From assembly GCF_026212465.1 (NCBI RefSeq), contig NC_080058.1, positions 2,466,001 through 2,530,000 on the forward strand: a stretch of 64,000 nucleotides of DNA. The letters run 5' to 3'. This stretch comes from Amaranthus tricolor. Lineage: Eukaryota > Streptophyta > Magnoliopsida > Caryophyllales > Amaranthaceae. Under the pieces are notes generated by a model. It was given only the letters and a program-made list of their open reading frames with translations. It searched no databases and had not been told where the DNA came from. This document shows, one piece after another, positions 47,201 through 59,600 of the stretch (positions are counted from its first letter, which is position 1; every line of letters starts with the position of its first letter). The position numbers and the translations under genes were made by a program.

Positions 47201-50113
47201 TCAAAATGCTTTTACTCTTACTATTCATGTAAAGCCTCTGTGCAAGGGTCTAAATTTGGTAGGATTACGCCTATTTACGTTTTGACATACTATACAACAA
47301 CATTCCATTACCCCAATGCTTTGACTTCTTGTATACACTATGCAACGTGATGTAATATAATGACTGGGTGATTGTTGTCATAATTTAATCACTGTGGCTT
47401 GAAGAACTGAACTACTTAAACATGTAAAAGTGTATGACGAGGGAAAAAGGATCAAGCGAAAACCATCCTTTATTGGGTTTTTGCTAATGCAATGACACAT
47501 AAGTCACTGAATGACAATCTTTCTTTTTGCAGGTTGGGTCTTGTTTCGACCATAAAGGTATGCTAAATTGCTTCAATTTTTTTGTTGGTTTTATATTTGT
47601 GTATATGATTCTGCATAGTTTCTTTTGGGGGATTTCCGTATGCGCGCATTTCTCCTTGCCCACTCCTTGAAGGGGGCACGGGTATGATTTGCCTGCTACC
47701 CTACTCCCCCATCGGACCCTACCTTGTGCAGGATATTGGGTTGCTGACATTGACTTTGATTTATTCTGCATAGTGAGTTGACTGGCGATTTGTCATTTAT
47801 GGTGTATTAGCTGATTCTATCATGGATTTTCTTATTACTAGTGTAGGCATGCAGGGAAAAAAACATTTTGAGTATGGAAGGTATGCTATACCTGTGTCCT
47901 GATGTGGCGGGTGTTTTAACTTTTTGAAAGCCAATCCCTGGCATTGTGAGCTACTTCTTCCCTTTAGCTATTTGTGAAAAGGGGACTATTGGAATGATCA
48001 TCATCAACCCACTATCCTGCTTGAAAACAGGGTCTGGGTGAGGGAAGGTGACAAACAATCCATACTCGTACTCCCTTCAAACAGAGAACGAACTATTGGA
48101 ATATTACACTTATTGTACCACCAATCCCATGGTGGTTTTAGCTATGGTATAGCCCTGTTGAGTAAAAAGTTCCGGATATTTGGTTGGTGGAATATGGGAG
48201 CTTATGTTTGATTTTGCCTTGATCAAGATAATAGCTTATCCATCAAGAGTCCAATCCTCATTCTGCTGGATATATAGTTTGCCTTCAGGTTTCAAAGATA
48301 AAAGTGAATGATAGGCTATTTTAATGAGTTCATAACTGTTTATTTTTTGCAAAACATTATTTGATTGTGCAATTATTAATTCATCAAATTGTAGCAACAT
48401 CTTTTGATCTCCTTGCTGTTTGTAAATATCACATTAGAAATTATGTTATTGGTTCTCAATCAGTAAAACTTAATTTGCTAGTTAGTTCACCTTTTGAATT
48501 TGCGAATCGCTCAAAATGGTTCAAAAATAGCCTAAAACCGACCATAATTCGTTTATTTCGATTTGCGATTCGCAAGGCGACTAGCATATCATGTGACAGT
48601 TTTGAATATACAATCACTAATCATATGTGCCAACTAAGATCTTAGAGTTCAGTTACGTCTTCCAGGATCGAGCCAATGAAATATATAAGAAGGTTGAAGA
48701 CCAGAAACCCCTTAGAGGAAGGAATCAAGACGCAATTTTGGCTGCTTGTCTCTATATTGCTTGTCGACAAGAAGACAAGCCCAGAACTGTTAAAGGTATT
48801 TGTCATCTTAGAACATTAATTCACCCAATTTGTCTGGCTTTTAACGAAATCCTAACTACACAATCACCAGAGATATGTTCGGTCGCTAATGGGGCCACAA
48901 AGAAGGAAATTGGTCGTGCGAAAGAGTTTATCGTCAAGCAACTAGAGGGGGAGATGGGTCAGTCCGTGGAAATGGGAACCATTCATGCAGGAGATTTTTT
49001 GGTTTGTCGATAAGGACTAATTCATACTAATTGTGGCCTTTTAGGCATCAACCATTTCTTTGTCGTGTTTTTGGTCTTAAGATTTTCCGTGTAAATTATC
49101 TTTTGTTTATGATTGTAGAGGCGTTTTTGTTCGCATCTGGGCATGGACAAGCAAGCAGTAAAGGCCGCCCAAGAAGCTGTTCAGACATCTGAAGAGCTTG
49201 ATATAAGGTAGTTTTCCTCCACTTACAAATTACAATGAACCCTATCTCATTAAATTATGTGCACTTTTTTTTTTGTTAAGTTGCAGATAACTTCTTTGTG
49301 GCTACTAACAAAGGTTAGGTTGTGTTATTGCGTACATTCAACCGCCCAAATCCCACCTGTGGTGGAAGCCACCTAATGACATTGGGATAATGGAATGATA
49401 ACGATGATGACTTTCCAACTTTGGGTAGCCGCCAACTCTTTGAATGTTTTTCTATTGTTTGAACATAAATTTTGTGACTTCTTATCGAAAATATAATCGT
49501 CCAATAGTCTTGAGAAGCTCGTCAAGTATTGTAAAGCAAGTAAATAAAAAAGAACATTTGTTAGGTTTTGAGAATCATGGGTTAGCGATTAGCCTAGGGT
49601 CCTGGTGGTTGAAGGTTTTTCCTTTCATCCTTGTGATCGGGGTTTGATTTTCACGAAATACAAGAAGTTTCTTATTACCTCTCCCCCTTTTCTTTAGGGA
49701 TCTCTATCCTACTCCCGAATCAAAACATATGTTAGGTTTTGGTGAATTTCTGTGATAATGTCGACAAGCAACGTAGAACAATGAGACTCATCAAATAGTG
49801 AGCTTTGGCTTAAAATTCTTATTCTGCAGGAGAAGTCCGATTTCAATTGCCGCTGCTATTATTTATATAATCACCCAACTTTCCGATGATAAAAAGCCGC
49901 TCAAGGGTAAGCTTATTGTTATTCTTTTTCTTTCTATGCTGGAAATCATCGATGATTTTAAATCTCTGAAATGCGACAGATATTTCTCTCGCTACTGGTG
50001 TGGCGGAGGGCACTATAAGGAATTCTTACAAGGACCTCTATCCTCATATTTCCAAGATTATACCAAGCTGGTACGCCAAGGAAGATGACTTGAGGAATCT
50101 AAGCAATCCTTAA
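44230..50113 (+). CDS. TFIIB: Transcription initiation factor TFIIB
   Basis: Bridges TBP-bound promoter DNA and RNA polymerase II in the nucleus. Seven exons: 44230-44585, 47533-47557, 48666-48795, 48871-49001, 49119-49207, 49830-49906, 49980-50113, giving 313 aa, the usual size for plant TFIIB. The zinc ribbon uses C7, C10, C27 and C30. The B-reader/linker follows with SEWRTFANE and [12 protein letters not shown]. Two cyclin folds occupy about residues 105-200 ([32 protein letters not shown]) and 205-300 ([53 protein letters not shown]). Exon 2 is a 25-base micro-exon encoding LGLVSTIK. Intron 1 (2.9 kb) and intron 2 (1.1 kb) hold dispersed repeats. TFIIB rather than Brf or a plastid paralogue because of the length and the conserved ribbon. 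The paralogue number within the plant family was not decided. Confidence 0.95.
46617..46735 (+). repeat. Dispersed repeat family B, degraded copy in TFIIB intron 1
   Basis: Shares TGAGGAAAGGGGAGGACTAG and TCTTACC followed by CTCCAACTAGCC with the better copies, but lacks a clear first third. Assignment is tentative. Confidence 0.35.
47625..47768 (+). repeat. SINE-like repeat in TFIIB intron 2
   Basis: Contains GCATTTCTCCTTGCCC, GAAGGGGGCACGGGTA, TGCCTGCTACCCTACTCCCC and ends GATATTGGGTTGCTGACATT. The same order occurs at about 58300-58425 in an intron of the propeller-like gene. The composition and the GGGTTG-type tail recall plant Au-type SINEs, but the Pol III promoter was not verified. 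Confidence 0.5.
48018..48092 (+). repeat. Dispersed repeat family B, truncated copy in TFIIB intron 2
   Basis: Retains the first half of the family: GCTTGAAAACAGGGTCTGGG, GAGGGAAGGTGACAAA and CATACTCGTACTCCCTTCAA. Confidence 0.6.
48472..48600. mobile_element. Foldback MITE family A, copy in TFIIB intron 2
   Basis: The left arm TTGCTAGTTAGTTCACC with TTTGAATTTGCGAATCGC pairs with the right arm, which reversed reads ATGCTAGTCGCCTTGCGAAT. The centre is TTCAAAAATAGCCTAAAACC. It is the clearest of the three family A copies and lies about 65 bases before TFIIB exon 3. Confidence 0.65.
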
Positions 50114-51290
50114 GATCCAACATGTACACGAAAACTGTAAGAATTCGGTAGCTAATGGTTATGACAGTTTAGCGTAATAGATGTAAAGCCAATTGTTTGA
50201 GATGATCTATTGAAACGTTCATCTCGATTAGGTGTGTTTGGATCGGTTAAGTTAATATAGGTGATGTTATACCATATTTGATGTATTAGGTTCTTCGGTA
50301 TGTATTTAGGTAGTAGCTGCGTGATGGGTTATACCTTGTCATATGTTCAGCATTGCTTTGCCTAGTCTATTGCTCCTTCTTAAGGTTCATTCTATCAAAT
50401 GACTTTTAGATATTTCTCTATTGTAAATTTTGTCATTATTTTCAACTTTCAAGCAAAATGATGTCTAATGACTTGTGCAAGTTTGCCGAAAGTCAAGAGG
50501 ATCTCGTTATCATTTACATCAATTCAATTCAGTTCAGCAGTTATTTGTTCAGTTTAGCGCAACAGTGATAAATTGAGTTTAATTAGGCACTCTTTTCATG
50601 TTCACATAGTTTTGAAATCCCTTTAGCTCGACATGTTAAAAGAAAGAGAACACTTACCTTCAACACAAGGATCTTGCGCTCGTACGTGTGCACCTAAAAA
50701 TTAATTACAATCAAATGTATTTTTAGTTTGTGTTTGTTTCATTTGTAAAATAATCTAATATTTGCTTAGTTCACATACAAGCACAAACTGAATTGAAAAT
50801 GCACACAAAATCTTTAATGCATATACTATTTAGATAAAACGGATCCAATTAACTATTTTTCAAAGCATTATAACGACTTGATATGGATATTCAGCTATCC
50901 AAACCGAGTACAATTTAAATTACATGAAGTAATCTGCATATAAAAACAAACTATTAAAATATCAAGACACTTATATGCATATTAGAATCAAAATTTACAC
51001 AACCCAAGATATCATATTTAAAATCCGCCCAAACACCCAAATGTACATATCTATTTAAAAGCGGGATAGAAACATAGAATCTATAATATTTCTATTTTTA
51101 ATTATACAAATTATACAAGTGTGATTATACAAATGTATATATTTAGCTTTCAACATTTATTTCTACTTTTCAAGGGCTTTTTTTCAAATGGGACAATAAT
51201 GAAAAATGAATCAAAATTATATAAATTGTAAGATTCAGATTCCAGTTCTGTGGGCTCCACCCTATGATCAGCATAGATCCCACCTTTAAC

Positions 51291-51367
51291 AACCGTTGGA
51301 TGAAGGCCCCACCTTACAGATCCCTGATCCCCACCTCTCTTTACCGTCGGATGAAGGCTCCACCTTA
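51291..51367. repeat. Two spaced 26-base direct repeats
   Basis: Copies at 51291-51316 and 51342-51367 share ACCGTYGGATGAAGGC and CCACCTTA. The intervening bases also carry ATCC and CCACCT words. No function is evident. Confidence 0.7.
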
Positions 51368-52315
51368 ATTAGATGAAAGAGCTGTCATGATGTAATAATC
51401 AAATGATGATGATTGATGATCACATCATACCTCATTTCAGGACCCATTCAAATCAGGAAATGATGAACAAGATCACAATATTTTTACACTTGTACAATTT
51501 CGCTATCAATACAAAAGTTGACTTTTCATTGGGTAATACTCCTAGCTGATCTCAGCTCATACTTACCAATGAATACTACTTACAGTTGGTAGCAATCTAA
51601 GGTACAAAATCAATGAGATGCACCTAATTTTCAATTGGGTGTAATTTTTTTAATGAATTTTATGGATAAATATATAAGACATCTTTTCGAGCGAAAGGAA
51701 ATAAAAATTTATCAGTTGAATAAATAAAATAGAGGTGGAAGAAGTTTTGAACCAGTTAGCGAATGACGAAGCTTAAAAAATTGTGTCAGGTATTCCTATT
51801 GAGATTTTAGGGCATATAAAACTGAACTCGTTAAGTAATCTTTTTAACAAGTTAGGACGAATTTTAATATGTCAAAAAGTTGAAGACCATCACTATGACA
51901 ATTAACAAGTATCTATAAAAACAAATAAGTTGCATAAAATTGTTCAGATTACAAAAGAATTTTAAGAAATTTAGTAAAGGAAATGCTGACAGAAAATAAT
52001 CTAATCTAGAAGAATGAATGATCAACCAACAATTTTTTATTTACAAGATCATTTAAGATCAAACAAACAAATACGAATTGCATTAGCAACTTGGTCGTAC
52101 CTCGACACTGGTGCCTCTAGGCTTTGTTGATATGCAGCCGTCACAGCTCATAACAAACCTCACACCACAAAACTTTATTATGGTCTATTATTCAAAAAAA
52201 ATTAAACTTTTAATATTCATTTTTTTAATTTTGCATATGCCTAAATACACTAAATTTATCCGATCAAATTTAACTTATCACTCATATATATATATATATA
52301 TATATATATAGGGAA

Positions 52316-52590
52316 GCGATGCAATGAAAAGGGGTTGAAAATGAGAAGAGTAAGAAGGACTCTACATCCTTAATTTCACTAAAATAAAAAAAAATTTATG
52401 GTCACGGTTGAGCCAAAAACACATAATTGTAAAAGTAACTATATTACATAAAAACGTAACTATGAAATAATTTTTAAAATATTCTTAATTTATAGTAACA
52501 TAGTATCCTTTTTTGTATTTATAGTAACAAAACAAGATCAAACAAAAATCCTTCTCATTTTAAAATCCTTTTTATTTGATCATATATATA
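52316..52590 (+). mobile_element. Dispersed element family C, copy 2, between AT repeats
   Basis: Begins GGGAAGCGATGCAATGAAAA directly after an AT run (about 52285-52310) and ends TTTATTTGATCA directly before another AT run. Words CACTAAAATAAAAAAAA, GTTGAGCCAAAAACACATAA and TGTAAAAGTAACTATATTAC match the reverse strand of 34200-34495. The flanks suggest insertion into a TA microsatellite. Confidence 0.65.
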
Positions 52591-53679
52591 TATATATATC
52601 AATTCACAAGTGTCAATGTACAAGAACATGGATGCAATTTCATCCATAGACCATAGGAATAGATGCAAGATATAAGAAATGGGTTTAGGACCCATCTTAT
52701 GATTTTGAAAATTAAGAAGTAAATAATATGGTTGAGGATTGGACCCACATGCAAGATAGATCCCTGATTGAGATGATTCCAAAGAGCAACTTGGTTTATG
52801 CAAAGGATATGGGAATAATATATTGCTTCATCAATAAAAGAATCAATATCAAACAAAAAAATATGTAGAATAATTAACTTTCAAGTACTAATACTCTTAG
52901 AAAGTCATTACATTAGGTAAGAAAAACGAGGCTGCAATAGACCCTCAAAAAGTTCTCTAAAAGCAATGTCACATTCACATACTTTCTTTTCTTCTCTACA
53001 TCCTCCATAATAAGCCATCATTTACAACATTTACGATTCCATACTATTTCGAAAAGGTAAAAACTTTTTCTGATTGACAGACGAATTCAAAATACTAGTA
53101 TAAGGTGAACTGAACACTCATCTCTACATGTATGTTGAACCAACTCCGTTGCTATTCTTTTGTGTTATAAAGTATGCTATGGAGTTTTTAATCAAATGTC
53201 ATGAGTGATCAAGGCAGGCCCAAACCTAAATTCCCCTGTCTGTGATATCTTAACTTAATAAGACGTGACAGATTACCTTCTTCGTTAAGTTATTAACCAC
53301 CAACTCCTTTCCATAAACTTTGATAATTATTCAGCTATGTAGCTAGATTTCTAAGAACCCTTTTCTCATAATCAGCAACCCCACTTAGACTACCCTTAAA
53401 CTATCTTTTATGGTCCCCCAAAAAAAATTGTGATTCTATCTTTATAATGAAAAAGTCATGAAACTTACATATATAAGCTTTCAAAGAATTTCAGCATGGA
53501 CCAATTCTTCTAGGGACCCCATATCATTTGGGTCACCCTCCCTCCCCCAAGCACACTCAAAAACAAGCACAATACCAACAGCAATTCAAATTCCTGTCTG
53601 TTTATCAGAAAATATCCTTCCATCCGTAGGATAATCCTGGATTTCCCTACAGTTTTCTGAATGATTAAACTTATTCATC

Positions 53680-56600
53680 ATGTTAGATGCAAACTTAGTA
53701 TCCATAATCTTGATTAGTACCTTATCATTGACTTATTTTTCTGCTTTTGGATCGATCCCAAGTCCGGCAAGACACAAAATCGATAGATTTTTTCGGTTTG
53801 ATGAGGAATCAGACAGTTGGGTACTTATTAAACTGCCTTATGATCTAGTTACCTGCAACAATGGTAACTGTACTGTAGTGGGTTCTATCCGTCAAGCACC
53901 AAATAGAACAGAGAATGTTCGGGTAAAAAATGGAGATAGTACTGCACGAAAAGCGAATAAGGAGATTTACAGACGACTTTTACCTTTGAGGAAGCGCGTT
54001 TCTTTGACAAAAATGTCGGATGCATCCATCTGGATCACTGGTCAGAGTGGTTCGATTTACGAGAGATTTTGGAATGGAGTGCAATGGGTGATCGCTCCTC
54101 ATGATTTGCCTGAATATGCAGAGTCTGCTGTATCTGTGTTCTTTGTTAATCAGACAATTCTTGCCCTCTCAGAATCTGGGTATCTTTATCAGGTACAGTT
54201 CTGTTCTGTGCACATGAAATGAGAAAACCAATGTAGATAAAACCAAGTATTGATGATCCAAGTCAAGTATAGCAACAATCCCAATATATTTGTAGTATCT
54301 TTGAGATGAATAACTATCAAAGGAGAATACCGATATAGAGTGGGTAAAACACTCATCTCTACATGTGTATAGACCCAATTCAACCGTCATTTTCTTTAAT
54401 ATTAGAATAATTTGCGAATTACAGCCTTAAAGTTTAGCACATTTGCAAATTACAGACTCTATGGCCACCAAAGTATCAAAGTTTGCAGATTCAGGTCAAA
54501 ACACAGAATTCCGACCATTTTAGTGGTTGGAATTTTGGATTAAGTGGTCGGCATTCTGTGTTTTTGGCCTGAACTTGTAAACTTTAATACTTTGTTGACT
54601 GTAATTCGCAAAAAATAAACATTAAGGCTGTAATTCACAAAAATGCTAAATTTTAAGGTTGTAATTCGCAAATTATTCTTAATAGAGTTTTTAATCATAT
54701 AATCTGGGTCAAGCCCTAGGTAGACCCAAGTTTCTGATTCTTATTGTTTTTAAGTTCTGCATTTTCTTTTTTCTTTTTTTAATTAGTGTGGCTGATTATA
54801 GATAATAAGGTGGCAAATCCTGGATACTAGTATAGGGTGGGCTGAACACCCACCTCTAAATGTGTTTCTCTATGTCAAATGACTGGGCCATGGCCTAGGC
54901 AAGCTCAGACCTAGATGGCTAGATCGCTCTAATTACAATAACATATGATAGTTCTAAATTCTGCATCATATTCAAAGGGTTTGTTTCCTGTTACAGATGC
55001 AACTGATTGAAAATTCACAACTACTTTGGACAAAGTTTGAAGCTAGAGTTGACCACAATGAAAAAGAGGAAAGTGTGATCAAGTCTGGAGTTGTTACAAA
55101 GGATGGGGAGTGAGTAGTTGCATTTTGCTTTTTAATGAAAGCTAATTATATAACCCAGATGCTCAAAAACAATTTCCATAATCAGAAAACTGACAAAATT
55201 TGCACATACCCCAGGAGAATTTACTTCTGCACAAAGAATGGGTCACTAGTTGAACTTGTTGGGGTCGAACCTCCCAGGTATGATGCATCACATTGTTGAT
55301 AAGGTAGTTAAATTCATGGACTAAATTCTAGAATCACACTTTAACTTCTATAAAGCCGATTAATATTGCCCATGTGAGATTTTTCGGGCCATTTTTTGGC
55401 TGAACATTTCGCTTGGCCTGATTTTTTCAAATTTTTGAGCAAAGTTTGCAGCCTGTTTTTCTAACTGTTTTCTAGCCCATGATCCGTTCGGAATCACTTG
55501 AAACTGATGGTTAGAAGTCAGTCTGTCACTAAAAAAAGTTCTCATTTCTGCATTGTGAACAAACAGGTGGGTGAATCATGGACAGCCCCCAGGGGCAGAT
55601 GTTGCAGGAATAGCTGATGTTGAGACACTCAAACCAAACCTTATCTTCACACTCAGGTGAACTAATACAAGTGCAAAACAAACTATTGATCCTTTAAGTG
55701 TTCCTCCTTTGTATTCATAGATGTCCCATTAGATTTTCCTACACATTATGTTAGTATTTATATAACATAACTTGGAGCGGTGGAGCTTCAACCATTAGTT
55801 TAAGCTTTTAGTTAAGGCCTCAGGATATGTTATACATTCTATCAAACTTAAACTATGTGTTAAGTTGGTTCCTCGACATGCCCTCATTTTGAGTGGAAAT
55901 TTTAGCGTCACGTATAAGAAGGGTATGTGTTGTATCTACACTTCTACCCCAAATGACTCTCGTGTGAGGAGATGTGATAGAGTATTAACTATCTTAGGGT
56001 CTAACCACTTAACCATTAACTTAAGTTTTTGGTTGAGTTGGTTCCTGCACTTTTATAAACTTAAGGGCTATTATGCTTTGTAATTGGTACTATTCCCTCC
56101 ACACCAGCTATTATTCTTAATAGAACGTTCATGAAAGACATGATATGAATTTTGGATACCATAGTTCGGCAGGAGATCTTTACGAGTATGATAAAAGCAC
56201 CAAACCGCCCTGGAAGAAGCATGTGTGGAGAAAAGAGTCAGCCGAACATACTTCCTTGTTGTCATCAGGGGGTTGCAGTGCTCAAGTGATAGGCAGAACT
56301 TCATCAATATCATTGTTTCTGTTGAACAAGGTGTAATAACCATCAAACATGACTAATATGCATTTGTCGAAAAGGTTTGATAATAATAGATTCTCGTTCT
56401 TAATGTTCGTGACTTCCTTGATGTCATTTCAGGCCGGTGAATTTGTTGAGAGGCGACTGAACCAGAGAAAATGGAAATGGATAATACATGGGAGACCTGA
56501 AGATCAACTACTGACATCAATCACACCTGTTCCAGAAGATGAATCTAGTGAGAAGTATTCAGTGTTCCTAACAACAGCATCAGGCTCAATAATGGAATAT

Positions 56601-59600
56601 CAAACAACTAAACAAATTGGTATACAATAAGGAAAACAAACCTCGCTATAGCTTTTTACGGTCTATTTGGTTGTTGGTATTAAATCGTGGGAATGTTAAC
56701 GAATATACGATTCTAGGTAGAAAGTTCACTCGACAAAGCTCATAATTATGCTTGTCCTAAACTAATTTGCTTGCCGAATTAGGTGGTAATAGAAAATTGG
56801 AAGGATGAGACCATTATTACCATCATTTCATCAAAATTAACACTAAAACTCATAAAAGAAGACATGTGTGATGTATAAGATGATTTTTTATTCGGAATCC
56901 TTTAAATGCAAAGGGGAATGGAAATCTTCAATCACTAGGCTAACCCTTAATTCTGATGTATACAATCATTTTTTTTGAATGTTGTTTGCATGATGATAGG
57001 AATGGTTCAACAACATCAACTTGAAGAGTCATGGATAAATCATATGCATCCACCACATGCAATGGTAGCAAGAGGCATTGCAGGGATAGCATATCAATTT
57101 GGTAGGTTAATTTTCCCCCTAGACGATGGAAGGATTGCAGAACTTCATCTTGCAGGCATTGGAGGTGAAAATACGGGGCCAGATCATCAACCCAATACCC
57201 GAAAAAGAATATCATCGAAGTATTATTGGACAACATTGGATGCCCCCGAGACTGAAGGATGGAATGCAGAGTATTGCAAAGAGGAGCGCGGACCTTCTAA
57301 TTGCCTAATAGGAGTTAAGGATGAAACAAATGACTACACAAAGACAAGAACTATGACAAGAAGAAGAAAAGGAATGCAACAGAACTATTTGATCCCCAAT
57401 GAGTCGAGCATCAACCTAGATGAGACCAAGGAAGATCGTGCGTTGAACAAGAGTTGGGTGGATTCTAACTTCGGGTTGAGAGTCATACAAGGAGGCAGAT
57501 CATTTTTTATGGTGTCAAAGAATGGTATGGCTTTTGAGTATCTATATAGTGATAATGTAGGACTTTGGCTTAAGCACGAACACCCGACAGCAATGAAGGG
57601 TGCAGTTGGAAGCTACAATGGAAGTCTGTTCTTGATCGATATCCATGGCGCTTTGCTTATAAGAGAAAGAAGCAATAATGAGCTTCAATGGATAAATTGT
57701 ACTTCCATGAAGAAAGGGAAAGAGCTAATTGGTGGGCCCCCTTGGGATAGGATTCACAGTGCAGGAAAAAGAATTACAGCAAATGATGCAATTTATTTCA
57801 TAAGCAAGAAGGGAAGGCTACTACAGTTCACTGTAAGTAAAGCACAAATAGGCATATAACTATTGTTTTCTCGACTGCATTAATAATCCGATTTATTGCC
57901 CATTTACTAAAAACGAACACACCCATTTTGATTGTTCTAAAATAATCCTACCTATTGCATGTAAACGCTGAAAATGTACACAATCTATATAATCCATTTG
58001 TAAAACTCCATTTCAGCCATGTCAAAAACCTGAAAATTTCATCCTTTTTCCATACAGCTCGTCTTGTATGAGACCGTCTTACGGTGAAACGACTTCAAAA
58101 TAAGAAGTCTATAAACAAAAAGTTTCTTATTATTGGGTTATATGACCCAAGTATGAGACATGTCTCATGGTGAAACTGTTTCATACGAGAATTTGTGTTT
58201 TCCGTAAGTCTTTATCCTTCTTCATTAAACCATCAAAACACCGATTTTCATTTAGGTTAGATTTTCGTCACCCACATGCAATAGATGGGACGGGTTTAAT
58301 TTGATCGCACGCATTTCTCCTTCTCTCTCCCTTGAGGGGGTACGGGTACGATCTGTCCGCTACCTCTCCCCCCGGACTCTGATTTTGTGTTGGACACTGG
58401 GCTGATGACTAAGACCAAGACCAAGACATGCAATAGGTGGGATAATTTAAGAATAACCAAAACATGGGTTTTGTTCAATGAAAAGGAAATATGTTGGGTT
58501 ATTATTGTCAAATTTTCCTAATATTTATAGTAAAAGTACCTAAATAATTAGGGATGAATGGATGTGTATAGCTAGGGTTAGTTTTTAGTATATAGTCCTC
58601 AACTAAGAAACAAATGTTTTACCATCATAAATTTTACTTGAACTTACAGACACTGTTGTCTAGGTTGCTCTCAGAAACTTCAAATGGAAGGACTGCAAAA
58701 ACCCAGCAAATACAAAGATTGCAACACTAGTTGACCAGGAAATGTGTAGGGATAAAGTCATTTTTGTTATCGGAAGGAACGGAAGATTGTATCAATATAA
58801 CACGTTATCGGGACTATGGCATGAGCATCACCAATCTCAGCACCTAATTCTCTCGAGATTACCCGGGACAGCTATTAGACCATCGCTATCTATGGAATGC
58901 TCGCTGTTCATGATTTCACAAGATGGTGGACTATTTGAATATCATTGGAACTCACTTGATGGATGGGTGTGGTTTGAACATGGCACGCCTAATGAAGAAG
59001 TGAATATAGCAGGAGCACCCGGCCCAAGTTTTGAAGGTCATCAGTTGTTTGTAGTTGGCTCAGACGGAAAAGTGTACTTAAGGTTCTTCAACGGAGGGGA
59101 ATGGAAATGGAGGGACTACGGATTTCCAGATTCCGAAACTATAAAAGTTGAACTAGATGGCGCGGAAGAGCTGAAACATCAAAGAAACAAGAGGTTGTGC
59201 CATGAAAAAGAAAGTGTACACAATGCAGAAAACTGTGATGCTAAGGTAATCAGATGTAAGTTTGTTAACTCGGTGATGTTAAGAAACCAACTCAACCAAA
59301 AGCTTAAGCTGATAGTTGAGGACCTTGATATGTTATACACTCTATCACACCCTTTCACACGAGACTCTTCTGGGTTAGAAGTGTGGATGCAATACAGGCA
59401 CTCCACATAGCTTTCAATCAAAATAAGGAGTGAATAAGACTGGACTCGTGACTTTTCGATACGTTAGTTTCTGATATCACGTTAAGGAATGATCTCAACC
59501 AAAAGCTTAAGTTGATAGTTGAGGCCCTTGATATGTTATATACTCTATCACGACCTTTCACACGAGAGCCTTCTGGGTTAAAAGTGTGGATGCAACACAG

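Larger units (their letters stand above)
50114..53679. other. Spacer between TFIIB and the propeller-like gene
   Basis: The first 200-300 bases are probably the TFIIB 3' untranslated region and the last 200 the 5' leader of the next gene. No gene is supported. Two direct repeats of the form ACCGTYGGATGAAGGCYCC lie at 51291-51316 and 51342-51367. An element with flanking AT repeats lies at 52284-52600. Confidence 0.55.
57876..58523. mobile_element. Inverted-repeat element in propeller-gene intron 7, with nested insertions
   Basis: The left arm holds CTAAAATAATCCTACCTATT then GCATGTAAACG. The right arm, reversed, holds CTTAAATTATCCCACCTATT then GCATGTCTTGG, with AACACACCCATTTTG matching AACAAAACCCATG further out. 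These words also match the arms of the element at 1327-2703. Nested inside are a MITE at about 58056-58195 (TCTTGTATGAGACCGTCTTA with an imperfect reverse copy) and a SINE-like unit at about 58300-58425. Ends are approximate. Confidence 0.55.

Noticed and set aside
47484..47771. 95-codon minus-strand frame
   Set aside because: It crosses TFIIB exon 2 and the SINE-like repeat and has no domain.
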